Assembly (NCBI GenBank): GCA_002352445.1
Contig: DEIL01000020.1
Span: 1-64,000 of the forward strand
Direction: 5' to 3'
From: Desulfobulbaceae bacterium UBA2775
GTDB lineage: Bacteria; Desulfobacterota; Desulfobulbia; Desulfobulbales; Desulfocapsaceae
Length of the DNA: 64,000 bases
This document shows positions 16,519 through 25,235 of the stretch, in pieces (within the stretch, counting starts at the first letter, position 1; each line of letters opens with the position of its first letter). Under the pieces are notes generated by a model that did not search any database, had not been told where the DNA came from, and saw only the letters and a program-made list of their open reading frames with translations. The translations under genes were made by a program, and so were the position numbers.

Positions 16519-17841
16519 ATGACGAATAAGCATACAATAACAATAATTGGCGGCGGACTGGCAGGAAGTGAAGCTGCATGGCAGATAGCAAACAGGAACT
16601 GCAGGGTCAGGTTGATTGATATGAAACCACACACATTCAGTCCTGTACACTCACAGAGAGAACTTGCTGAACTGGTCTGCAGTAACTCCTTCAGATCCAA
16701 CGACCCCTCTTCGGCAATAGGGCTCCTGAAAGAGGAAATGAGAAGGTGCAACTCCCTAATCGTGCAAAAGGCTGATGAAACAGCAGTCCCTGCCGGCAAA
16801 GCACTGGCTGTAGACAGAGATCTTTTTGCAAAAAAAGTTACCGAGAATCTTGAACAACACCCTCTTGTCGAAATAGTAAGAGAAGAGATCTCAGAAATTC
16901 CGCCTGAATCATCTTCCTATACGATTATTGCAACAGGACCACTCACCTCGGAACCCCTGGCCGAATCCCTGGCAACTCTTACCGGTCGTGATCGCCTTGC
17001 CTTCTACGATGCCATTGCTCCAATAGTATATACTGAATCACTGAACATGGATATCATCTATTGCAAATCCCGGTATGATGACGGGCCGGGAGATTATTTA
17101 AACTGCCCGATGGATAAGGAATCGTATCTCCATTTCATAGAGGAACTTGGCAAAGCCACCTGTGTACCCCTGAAGAGCTTTGAGGAGATAAAGTATTTTG
17201 AAGGCTGCCTTCCTGTTGAAGTTATTCGCTCCCGTGGAGATGATACCCTGCGTTTCGGGCCAATGAAACCCGTAGGCCTGGAGGATCCAAAAACAGGGAA
17301 AACTCCATATGCAGTAGTTCAGCTAAGGAAAGAAAACAGACAGGAAACCACATACAATATGGTCGGTTTCCAGACAAAACTTACTTATAGCGAACAAAAA
17401 CGAATATTCAGTCTCATTCCCGGGATGGAGAAGGTTGAATTTGCCAGGCTGGGATCTATCCACAGAAATACCTTTATCTGCGCTCCCGAACTTCTGCAGC
17501 CAACCCTGCAATTCAAAACCCGCCCTGACCTGCTTCTGGCCGGTCAATTATCAGGGGTTGAAGGATATATAGAGTCTGCTGCCATGGGATTGCTGGCCGG
17601 TATCAACTCTGCCCGTCTGGCCTCAGGCAACTCCCCTGTCATTCCCCCGCCCGAAACTGCTCTCGGAGCACTTATCCGCCATTTAACTGAGAGTGAACCG
17701 AAAAAATTCCAGCCGTCTAATATCAACTTTGGACTCTTCCCGCTCTGGGAGAAAAAGGTGCCGAAAAAACTCAAAGGAAGGCTACGTGCAGAGAAGGGAC
17801 TTGAGGCACTGCAAAACTGGATGAAGGATGAGGAGTTTTAG
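16519..17841 (+). CDS. trmFO: Methylene-tetrahydrofolate-tRNA-(uracil-54-C5)-methyltransferase TrmFO
   Basis: A 440-residue FAD enzyme that makes ribothymidine at tRNA position 54 with methylene-THF as carbon donor. The dinucleotide fold IIGGGLAGSEAAWQIA is at residues 9-24. FSPVHSQRELAELVCSNSF is the family stretch containing a conserved Cys, and YFEGCLPVEVIRSRGDDTLRFGPMKPVGL holds the second functional Cys. The end has LLAGQLSGVEGYIESAAMGLLAG. Length and order match bacterial TrmFO throughout. Its stop overlaps the stop of the convergent primase-helicase-like gene by 4 bp. It uses the same methylene-THF pool as the reductase at 58 kb. Confidence 0.96.
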   Translation: MTNKHTITIIGGGLAGSEAAWQIANRNCRVRLIDMKPHTFSPVHSQRELAELVCSNSFRSNDPSSAIGLLKEEMRRCNSLIVQKADETAVPAGKALAVDRDLFAKKVTENLEQHPLVEIVREEISEIPPESSSYTIIATGPLTSEPLAESLATLTGRDRLAFYDAIAPIVYTESLNMDIIYCKSRYDDGPGDYLNCPMDKESYLHFIEELGKATCVPLKSFEEIKYFEGCLPVEVIRSRGDDTLRFGPMKPVGLEDPKTGKTPYAVVQLRKENRQETTYNMVGFQTKLTYSEQKRIFSLIPGMEKVEFARLGSIHRNTFICAPELLQPTLQFKTRPDLLLAGQLSGVEGYIESAAMGLLAGINSARLASGNSPVIPPPETALGALIRHLTESEPKKFQPSNINFGLFPLWEKKVPKKLKGRLRAEKGLEALQNWMKDEEF

Positions 17842-19616
17842 CTTGATTGCTCCCTTAACCCCCAGTAAGGATATTCCACATGGTAATCTGCTACCGCTCC
17901 AGGACTATGTTCTCTGCTTGCAACAAGCCATAAGCGGTTGCTTTTAGGGAAGCCCGGTTCGGTTTCCCTGCCCGCAGGTGAGGGATGGAGAACCAGTGCA
18001 TTATCGGCACTGTATTCAATATCACCGGAACCTTTAAAGATACCAAGGTGAGGCTCTTCGGAATAGGATCCGGCTAAACCTCTGGTAAGCTCGGAAATCA
18101 CCAGAAAAGAGACCTGTAGCTCATCACGAATCGATTCAAGTTGACGAAGCCAGGCATCAATACCGGTTCGCCGCTCAGAAAAGTCTTTAAACGGCAGTTT
18201 ATGTAAACTGTCGATCACTACAACGGTATATTCGTTTCCGGTTTCATGGCGAATAAAATCAATATGTTTACGCATCAGGGCAGGATTCACCTTTCTATCA
18301 TTGATTACCCGCAAAAACCTAAACATCTGCTGCAGACTGCTGCATGCCGCATCATACCTCTCCTTTACCTCTTCTCCATCTCTCATACTTTTTAATTCAG
18401 AGGTTGAGAGTTTGCTTAGTCTGCTCAGGGTACGCTGATAGATCTTCTGTCTGCCGTTTTCGAAATCGTAATAGAGAACAGGTATTTTTCTCAGGGCCAT
18501 CTCGGTTGCAATCTGGATCATAAAGGTAGACTTACCAACCTTGGGAGCACCTCCAACTACATTAATCCCATGTATACCTCCAAGGGCTGTATCCAGGAGG
18601 GGAAATCCCGATGAAAGCTTGAGATATTCCTCTCCCCGTTCTTTAACAAGATTCTCTACAAACAGCCTATATTCCCGTTTTGGTGTGGCAAATGGAGAAA
18701 ATGATCTCGACCCTTTAACCATAGCACTGACTTCTCTGGCAAATCCTTTGCCGGAATCTTTTGCCAGTTGCCAGAAAGAATATTTCGTCGGTGAATGAGC
18801 AGGCCAATAGAGGATTCTCGCCTTAAACCCCAGACGTGAAGCCAGATTTTTGGCGGCAAGTTCAGCTTCAGAACTATTTGTTATAACAATGAAAATGTTT
18901 TTCAGATGAACAAACGGTTCAGAGGAGAGTTTCTCCAAACCGTTGTAATGGGATACCGCTACTCCAGGAAACCCAAGCTGTTTCAGGGTCAACAAGTTTT
19001 CTTCACCCTCACAGATAAAGAGAGTCCCCTGTTCACATCGTTTAATATCCTGGAGATTGAACAGGTTGTAGGGTTCGATACTGAAGCTTTCGTTACCATG
19101 CCAAAAAAAATCTTCCGGACGATCAGGATAAACGCAGCGAGCGGAATAACAGTTGCCGTCCTCCTGTCGATAAGGGTAGACAATATACCTGCCATTAAAC
19201 CCAATCTGCATTTCCAGTAGAGTTGCCTCCGTCACCCCGGCAGCTGCAAATTTATTTATCAGGCCAGGGGTAAGGCGATCTCTGTACTGCCGGATTTCAT
19301 CATTAATGTTTTCAATGGGATATTCAGGCTGAGCAGTTATTTTATCCTGGTCAGGAACAAAACCGGGAACTTCATCCAGGTCGATCCCGGCAAGATGGGC
19401 AAACCAAAGGGCAAATCCTCCGGGTACACAACGATTCAGGCAGCGAAAATAGCCATAAAAGAAGCCCTCTCTATTCAAATAAACAACAATTCGGCCACTC
19501 TTAAAACCATGATCGCGACAAAATGGACAATCAGCATTAAAAATCTTCTGATCCTGATACTCACCCTGCAGATGTTTGAAGTAAAAGCGCTCTATGGAAT
19601 TATCACCATTAGCCAT
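17838..19616 (-). CDS. Primase-helicase-like protein (zinc finger, TOPRIM remnant, RecA/DnaB ATPase)
   Basis: A 592-residue protein arranged like phage T7 gp4 or Twinkle. An N-terminal zinc finger has Cys 30, 33, 59 and 63. A TOPRIM-like region (about 195-265) keeps the Glu motif LFICEGEENLLTLKQLG, but the expected DxD acidic pair is replaced in IFIVITNSSEAELAAKNLAS (residues 241-260). A RecA/DnaB-type ATPase follows with Walker A GGAPKVGKSTF near residue 355, Walker B TVVVIDSLHKL and SFLVISELTRG. Primer synthesis is therefore doubtful, whereas ATP-driven DNA translocation is plausible. No phage genes surround it: its neighbours are trmFO and a signalling protein, so it seems a resident chromosomal gene, possibly of old phage origin. 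Confidence 0.75.
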   Translation of the reverse strand: MANGDNSIERFYFKHLQGEYQDQKIFNADCPFCRDHGFKSGRIVVYLNREGFFYGYFRCLNRCVPGGFALWFAHLAGIDLDEVPGFVPDQDKITAQPEYPIENINDEIRQYRDRLTPGLINKFAAAGVTEATLLEMQIGFNGRYIVYPYRQEDGNCYSARCVYPDRPEDFFWHGNESFSIEPYNLFNLQDIKRCEQGTLFICEGEENLLTLKQLGFPGVAVSHYNGLEKLSSEPFVHLKNIFIVITNSSEAELAAKNLASRLGFKARILYWPAHSPTKYSFWQLAKDSGKGFAREVSAMVKGSRSFSPFATPKREYRLFVENLVKERGEEYLKLSSGFPLLDTALGGIHGINVVGGAPKVGKSTFMIQIATEMALRKIPVLYYDFENGRQKIYQRTLSRLSKLSTSELKSMRDGEEVKERYDAACSSLQQMFRFLRVINDRKVNPALMRKHIDFIRHETGNEYTVVVIDSLHKLPFKDFSERRTGIDAWLRQLESIRDELQVSFLVISELTRGLAGSYSEEPHLGIFKGSGDIEYSADNALVLHPSPAGRETEPGFPKSNRLWLVASREHSPGAVADYHVEYPYWGLREQSS

Positions 19617-19656
19617 AAAAGACCCTGCTTTTTTTCATTTCCATTGTACCCACGTG

Positions 19657-22600
19657 CTATCCTTCAACCTTTGATTGTTCCCGAATCGCCGATAAGATTT
19701 CATTAAACTGCAGATTACTGATTGCCGTTTCAAACTTGACATGAACGGAATATTCATCTTCCGAGTCAGGATTCTCTTTCACGGCTAAGATATCACCTAT
19801 AATTCCAGTATATTGCCCAACATCACCATCGAAAGGCATCATAATTTTCACTTTCCTTCCAAGAATTAGTCGAGCATTTTCTTTTTTTGGTATTTGCAAC
19901 CAGTAGGAGATGCCTCCCTGGGAAATATCAAAAAGATCTACCTCCGAACTCACCCCGGTGGTCTGCCCACTGTTATCCAGCAAAAGTGTGTCAACTCGTC
20001 CGGAAATTTCATGGCGCTCATGCTCTCGACGATCATGCGCAGATTGGCTGAGGATGCCTTCGACACTCTCAAACCCGAGACAAAAATCTCGCAGCTTTTG
20101 TTCCAGGTCGGGAAACTGCTCTCTCCATTGACGCATTTTCTCAAGCCTGAGTAGAGAAATATCAGTAATACCAACACTGGCAACTGAAATGGTCCAGACA
20201 GAGGCATCAAAAAAAGAACCGGCACCAATAATTTTACCTTTACCCAAGGTTTTGACGAGAATGCTATTACCCTTATCCCGAAAAAACAGTTTCACTTTCC
20301 CTGAATTAATAAAGTAAAGAGCGGTTTGAAGTGCTCCCTGGTGCGCTACTATTTCCTCATTTTCATATTCCTTATGCTGCAGGGAATGATACAGAGAGTT
20401 AAATTCATCCGTCGTCAGGGATTCATAGAGCTTGCTCCAGATTTCCAGATGAGTTTTATCTATGACAGCTTTCCTGTGAGAGATAATTTCTGCTGCACGA
20501 ATTATATCGCCCAGGGCAGTTTCATTAATGTCAATCAACCATTCCCTTAATTTTTCAGCCTGAACAAAATTTCTGGTCTGTGTTGTTTGTGCAATCAACT
20601 CAACAAGCTGCTTCCTCGCCTGTTCTTCTTCTCCTCTACCCAAAAGCATCCGGATGGCCTGTTCCTCTGCAAGTCCAGTAATTATTCTTTCACCGGGTGA
20701 AGTCTTCCCTCTTTTAACAGCCTGTCTGATGGCATTTTTGCGTAACTGACTCGCCTGCACATGCCATTTTTTATCCTTCTTCTGGTCATTTTCGAGAATG
20801 TTTATCGCCTTTTCTGCTTCAGCCCAGACAAGATCTGAAATTTTTCTGGTGCCCCGCCGACCGCGATTCTTTAGAAACCCCTGCACCGCTTTGACAGCAG
20901 CCGGGCCTGAGCACCCACTCAGTGTCTCCAGCAGCTGAACTAACAGGGAATCTCTGTTCTTTTCACTGAAATTTTCATGTTCGGCCAACAATTTTGCCAG
21001 ATGGCCTGCAACTTCAGGATCACAAAACCGTACAAGGGCACTGATAATCTCAATTTTAATGAGCTCCGAAGAGTCATCAAGAGCCATAAGCAGAAGTTTC
21101 TTTCTTCTCTGTCCACCAATTTTATACAAGCAGAGAAATGCCTCACGCTGAACACGAAAATCCTCATGGGATAAATATGGCAGGACTGCTTCCCCATCTT
21201 CTTCTCCACCAGTCTCTGCCAGTAATTTTAACAGGTTGGACTTTCCGTACCACGCCATATGCTCATTTATCCGTTCTTTGACAATCTCTGCGACAAACTG
21301 ATCACAGGAGGTCAAAAGATCGATGACTTTGAAGCGATGCTCAAAATCCTGAGCCTCTGTCAAAGATTCCACCAAAAATCTAGATGCCACAGGGCCCTGC
21401 CAAATAAGCCTGTTGCTGAGCACATCACTGCGGGGGTCCAAAAAACATTTATCAAGAAGTTCCGGCAAACTCGATCTCTGTATCCCTCTGTCCTGTGCAT
21501 GTCCTACAATAGCTCGTGAGATTGAACTTTTCCGCAACGTCCCCGAACGAATCTGATGAAACAGACTGAGTATAACATCCCCTCGAGCCTCCTCTCCGCT
21601 CTGCCAGTAATGCTGCATTGCACGCTCAAGCAAAATAACAGCTCTTTCAAAGAGCCTGTCACTTCTCTCCGTCTCCCGAATCCATTTAAACAGTCTCTGC
21701 AGCAACGGGTCGACATAGTTCCATTCACCGTCGGAAACAAAATTTTCACTGATTAAGATGAGCGCATTGAGAAGTTGAGTCCGATCGGAAGTTTCACCGG
21801 TATCCAATTGATTTACCAGCTTTTGCAAAAGAGTATCCAGATTGGAATGATCAGCAGAGTGCGTGATCTGGCTGACAACATCTGGAAGATGCTCCAAAAG
21901 CTCAGCGCTTTGCAAATTGGAAACATTTCCCTGCATTATTCCCTTAATTCCGGCCTGAATGCGCTGTTTTTTCCTCTCTTGTTCACCTTCACGAAGAAGT
22001 CTTCTTGCCTTCTCGGAACTAACAAACTGCTTCCCTTTCTCAGTATTCATCAGCCGCAAAAGCACCCTTTCGATCACCTGCGCCAGGGGCGGTTGATCAC
22101 CTTCTTTTAAATGTATTTTCTCTAACTGATCCCGGAGAACAAGGATAATACTCCCTAACGTTTCGGTATTGAGAAGAGCTAGCTGTGCATCATAAAGAGT
22201 TCGCCCGAACCCGTCAGGATACTCCTGCAACATGAGAACAGAAAGTGCCGGTGATCTGAGATTATCCACCAGCATACTTCCAAGCCCGGAAGCGACATAG
22301 CTGCGATCTTCATACGCCATGAACTCTTCACTGCGCTTGAGAATTTGAGGAAAAAGATCAGACCGGCACATGGTCTTCTTTTTCTGGAGTTCACGGAGAA
22401 TATATCCGATTCCGGCCGTGAGAAGATCAACAGCTTTATCTTCATTTTCAAAACTGCTTGCCAGCTTTTCCCTGACATCAAGGCTGTTATCCTTTCCGAA
22501 CAGATATGCAAGAAGTTCCGATTGAACTTTAAAAACTTTTTTTGGTGCGGACCCATGTTCTGCAGGAACAGCAGTTTCCGGAGTAACAGCCGGATCCGGT

Positions 22601-23025
22601 TCTGGAAAATAACTGCTCAGACCCAGGCTGGTAATGTACTCAACACCCCCTCCTTCTTTATGAATTTTATTAATTTTAGCGTTAAAAATTGAAATAATCT
22701 GCCCAAAAGCAAATTTGTCCATGGAGGAATCAATCAACAATCTGTTAACCCCGAGACTTTCCATCTGTCTATAAACAATAAGATTGGAAAAAGAGGAAAG
22801 AGTTTCCTCCTCCAGAGGAAAACGACCCAGGAAAGGCTGCCTGCTTTTCAGAGAAACCTCCAGCTTCCCGTAACGGCTGAGAAAATGGCGCAACGCTTTA
22901 TACCCAAGTTCAACCGCACTGGCTACCTGGGGAGCAGCCGGAGGATAGAGGCGACTCGTCACAATTGCGTTATTAAAAGACCGGAGTGCTTCGATTCCAT
23001 CTTTCTGCGGCTCAATTTGACTCAT
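19657..23025 (-). CDS. Large HEAT-repeat protein with cNMP-binding-like and PilZ domains
   Basis: A 1122-residue soluble protein. Residues 10-150 form a region found ahead of signalling domains in deltaproteobacteria (IVTSRLYPPAAPQ, LIVYRQMESLGVNRLLID). The middle (about 170-860) is alpha-helical and HEAT-like, clearest at VQREAFLCLYKIGGQRRKKLLL and IKIEIISALVRFCDPEVAGHLAKLL. Residues 866-965 resemble a cyclic-nucleotide domain (YFINSGKVKLFF), but the usual Arg of the phosphate cassette is absent in GAGSFFDASVWTISVAS. Residues 999-1115 are a PilZ domain with RxxxR at 1000-1004 and DISQGG at 1033-1038, the c-di-GMP-binding motifs. It probably senses c-di-GMP and relays it through the repeats to an unknown partner. 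Confidence 0.75.
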   Translation of the reverse strand: MSQIEPQKDGIEALRSFNNAIVTSRLYPPAAPQVASAVELGYKALRHFLSRYGKLEVSLKSRQPFLGRFPLEEETLSSFSNLIVYRQMESLGVNRLLIDSSMDKFAFGQIISIFNAKINKIHKEGGGVEYITSLGLSSYFPEPDPAVTPETAVPAEHGSAPKKVFKVQSELLAYLFGKDNSLDVREKLASSFENEDKAVDLLTAGIGYILRELQKKKTMCRSDLFPQILKRSEEFMAYEDRSYVASGLGSMLVDNLRSPALSVLMLQEYPDGFGRTLYDAQLALLNTETLGSIILVLRDQLEKIHLKEGDQPPLAQVIERVLLRLMNTEKGKQFVSSEKARRLLREGEQERKKQRIQAGIKGIMQGNVSNLQSAELLEHLPDVVSQITHSADHSNLDTLLQKLVNQLDTGETSDRTQLLNALILISENFVSDGEWNYVDPLLQRLFKWIRETERSDRLFERAVILLERAMQHYWQSGEEARGDVILSLFHQIRSGTLRKSSISRAIVGHAQDRGIQRSSLPELLDKCFLDPRSDVLSNRLIWQGPVASRFLVESLTEAQDFEHRFKVIDLLTSCDQFVAEIVKERINEHMAWYGKSNLLKLLAETGGEEDGEAVLPYLSHEDFRVQREAFLCLYKIGGQRRKKLLLMALDDSSELIKIEIISALVRFCDPEVAGHLAKLLAEHENFSEKNRDSLLVQLLETLSGCSGPAAVKAVQGFLKNRGRRGTRKISDLVWAEAEKAINILENDQKKDKKWHVQASQLRKNAIRQAVKRGKTSPGERIITGLAEEQAIRMLLGRGEEEQARKQLVELIAQTTQTRNFVQAEKLREWLIDINETALGDIIRAAEIISHRKAVIDKTHLEIWSKLYESLTTDEFNSLYHSLQHKEYENEEIVAHQGALQTALYFINSGKVKLFFRDKGNSILVKTLGKGKIIGAGSFFDASVWTISVASVGITDISLLRLEKMRQWREQFPDLEQKLRDFCLGFESVEGILSQSAHDRREHERHEISGRVDTLLLDNSGQTTGVSSEVDLFDISQGGISYWLQIPKKENARLILGRKVKIMMPFDGDVGQYTGIIGDILAVKENPDSEDEYSVHVKFETAISNLQFNEILSAIREQSKVEG

Positions 23026-23166
23026 TCATTTACTCCGTTTTTCAAAACACTACTACTATGAGTTGTATAATTGATGGCTAAGTTAAAAAGTCCGATCTAC
23101 GGGTTTATAATTAAGGATTTCAGTTGACGGTAGGTGAATTCAGATCCCTGAACATACCTGCACCTG

Positions 23167-23760
23167 TCAGCAACAAGGCTCAATAACCCCGTAGTATCGA
23201 AGCATCTCCAGGAGTTCATGCAGAGGCAGCCCCACAACATTAGAGTAGGATCCTTCGATAGTTTTGACGAGGAAGGCTCCTTTACCCTGAATGCCATATG
23301 CCCCGGCTTTATCGATCCACTCTCCGCTGCCAACGTAAGCCCTGGCTGTCCGTTCATCAAAATCGGCAAACCGCACTTTTGTTTCAGTAAGACGATGACT
23401 AACTACGTTCTTCCCTGCATGGGAGAGACATATCCCTGTCAAAACCTTATGCTCTCTACCGCTGAGAGACATCAACATGGACACAGCGTCTTTCTTATCC
23501 ACCGGTTTGCCAAGGATCTGCTGCCCCAGGTAAACCACGGTATCACCGGCAATAACCCAGCTTCTAGTATAATTTTCAGTGGCAGCAGCAGCCTTTTCCC
23601 GGGCCATCCGCACCACGAATGCATCCGCATCTTCACCCGTAAAAGGAGTTTCATTTATCGTCACAGCACACACTGTAAAGCTCAAGCCAAGGTCATCCAG
23701 GTAATGGCGTCTCCTCGGTGAACCGGATGCCAAAATTATCGGCTCATTATTAACAAACAT
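23167..23760 (-). CDS. maf: Maf-family nucleoside triphosphate pyrophosphatase
   Basis: A 197-residue cytoplasmic enzyme that hydrolyses non-canonical or excess nucleoside triphosphates to monophosphates. Family motifs: LASGSPRRRHYLDDLGL (residues 11-27), RMAREKA, VIAGDTVVYLGQQILGKP with the catalytic Asp, VLTGICL, the Glu-Trp of GEWIDKAGAYGIQGKGA, and SYSNVVGLPLHELLEML. The substrate preference (dTTP/UTP-type YhdE or m7GTP-type YceF) is not certain. The start at 23760 fits the usual N-terminus. It is 141 bp downstream of the HEAT-PilZ gene on the same strand. Confidence 0.93.
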   Translation of the reverse strand: MFVNNEPIILASGSPRRRHYLDDLGLSFTVCAVTINETPFTGEDADAFVVRMAREKAAAATENYTRSWVIAGDTVVYLGQQILGKPVDKKDAVSMLMSLSGREHKVLTGICLSHAGKNVVSHRLTETKVRFADFDERTARAYVGSGEWIDKAGAYGIQGKGAFLVKTIEGSYSNVVGLPLHELLEMLRYYGVIEPCC

Positions 23761-23796
23761 CTTTTTGAATATGCACCATCACTCCTTCAGTCTCTA

Positions 23797-23818
23797 TCTA
23801 ACACCCATGAAATGAATT
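23797..23818 (-). repeat. Half copy of the CTAACACCCATGAAAT palindrome
   Basis: Twenty-two bases identical, in reverse orientation, to one arm plus centre of the palindrome at 31441-31470. It lies in the leader between DUF362 and maf. Only one arm is present, so no hairpin forms here. Confidence 0.6.
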
Positions 23819-23969
23819 ATACAGCGATGACACCGCTACACTGTTATGAACAGTAAAGACTTCTTTCATTTTCCTGTATCTCTTTTATATCAAATTATAG
23901 ACAGTAATAACAAGGCACTATTGTCATGGAATGAAAATAGAGAGTCATATCACCGTTTTTAATAAAAAT

Positions 23970-24905
23970 TTACTGACGGATTGAGACCAAGGCTCTTTTC
24001 ACCATTCCGCTAAAAAACCTGAAAGGATTAAAACGGACCGGGTGGAGAACTTCAGGAGCGAGAAACCCGGACCCGGAGAAATCAGCTGGTGACAGCAGAG
24101 GAAAGTGTATTCTGTCAATTTCACTCCCACCAAATCCCCTGTCATTTGCAACTCTCCAGAGAGGGCTTTTTGATTTTTCCAACTCAAGCAGCTCAAGCAG
24201 GACGGTATCCAGTCCAACCGGGCATTTGGCCCCGCCAATACAGTTCAGCTGCAAAGGTCGCCCGGCAAGAGGGCCGGATATGTGCATGGCAGTAATACCA
24301 TCTGCCAGGTGGAGGGCTGGAGGTAACAGTTCTATAAGGTCAAGTATGATACCGGCAAACCTGTCCTGGGAATCACCCTGACTCATATGGAGCAGCGCTT
24401 TGTTCATTCCTTTGACAATGCCAAAAATATTTTTTGTCGCTAAGGTGACAAACATCTGGTTATGAGCCTTCACTTTCGAAAGATTAATAAAAAAGTCACA
24501 TTCCAGTGCTTCCCTGGCAACGTCAACGGTCACGCCGCTCGCAAGAGTTTTCTTCACAGAGGTAGAAAAATTAACATATTTTACATCCAGTCCTGCAGTC
24601 GCCTCAATAATTCCCCGCCGCTTACATACAGAAACCGTACTGCCAATTGCAGGTGAATCACCAATACGAACAGCAGCACCCTGGTCGAGAAACCAGGCGG
24701 CGACTCCGGCAATAAATTCACTATGGGTGCAGGCAATAGATGGTCCCCTGCCACTTATAAGGTTCGGTTTCAGCAACACAACAGTGCCATGCAAGGGATG
24801 ACCAAATTCCAGATACCTGACGACCTCATCAACCATCGAGCAAATAGTTGACCTTTCGTAATGAAAACAACGTTGCAATACGACCTGTAGCGCCACATTA
24901 CTCAT
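23970..24905 (-). CDS. DUF362-family protein
   Basis: A 311-residue protein of the DUF362 family. Recognisable parts are VVLLKPNLISGRGPSIACTH (residues 41-60), VRIGDSPAIGS, FINLSKVKAHNQMFVTLATKNIFGIVKG (the longest conserved stretch, around residues 135-165), and LHLADGITAMHISGP. Many relatives carry a ferredoxin domain and are linked to iron-sulfur redox processes; this one has no CxxCxxC cluster motif, so it is the short form. No signal peptide is visible. It is downstream of serA but separated by a terminator, so it probably has its own promoter. The reaction is unknown. Confidence 0.82.
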   Translation of the reverse strand: MSNVALQVVLQRCFHYERSTICSMVDEVVRYLEFGHPLHGTVVLLKPNLISGRGPSIACTHSEFIAGVAAWFLDQGAAVRIGDSPAIGSTVSVCKRRGIIEATAGLDVKYVNFSTSVKKTLASGVTVDVAREALECDFFINLSKVKAHNQMFVTLATKNIFGIVKGMNKALLHMSQGDSQDRFAGIILDLIELLPPALHLADGITAMHISGPLAGRPLQLNCIGGAKCPVGLDTVLLELLELEKSKSPLWRVANDRGFGGSEIDRIHFPLLSPADFSGSGFLAPEVLHPVRFNPFRFFSGMVKRALVSIRQ

Positions 24906-24947
24906 GGTAGAAAAATAATATTTTGACAGGAAAGGGAAGTGAAAAAA

Positions 24948-24982
24948 GAAAAACCGAACCCACAGAGAGAGTTCGGTTTTTC
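24948..24982 (-). terminator. Strong intrinsic terminator (serA side)
   Basis: GAAAAACCGAAC (24948-24959) and GTTCGGTTTTTC (24971-24982) form a perfect 12-bp stem with an 11-base loop. On the reverse strand a T-rich tract follows (TTTTTCTTTTTTC), so it terminates transcription coming from serA, about 250 bp after that gene. Confidence 0.8.
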
Positions 24983-25235
24983 AAGGAGAAAAGAGAGAAG
25001 AGATAAAGCATAATTATTGATGCATATCATGTGCCAACTCAACAATAAAACACCAAAGAATGTAAATCCGGCATCTTACAGAGACAAAGAAAACAAAAAG
25101 CCACTCTAATGACTGAAAAAAGATACAACTTTTTATACCTCCGTCATAAAAATGACCAAACCTTGACACTCTTGCACAAAAACAGGGTGATAGGAGTCTA
25201 ATTTTTTTAACAGCCTCTGACTTACAATAGTACGG
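24983..25235. other. Untranslated stretch between serA and its terminator
   Basis: Together with the terminator this makes a 330-bp gap between DUF362 and serA. No ORF with a credible start is present. The stretch is AT-rich, with a small GTCAT-AAA-ATGAC hairpin near 25142. A long 3' UTR or a small RNA ending at the terminator is possible, but nothing specific is visible. Confidence 0.4.
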
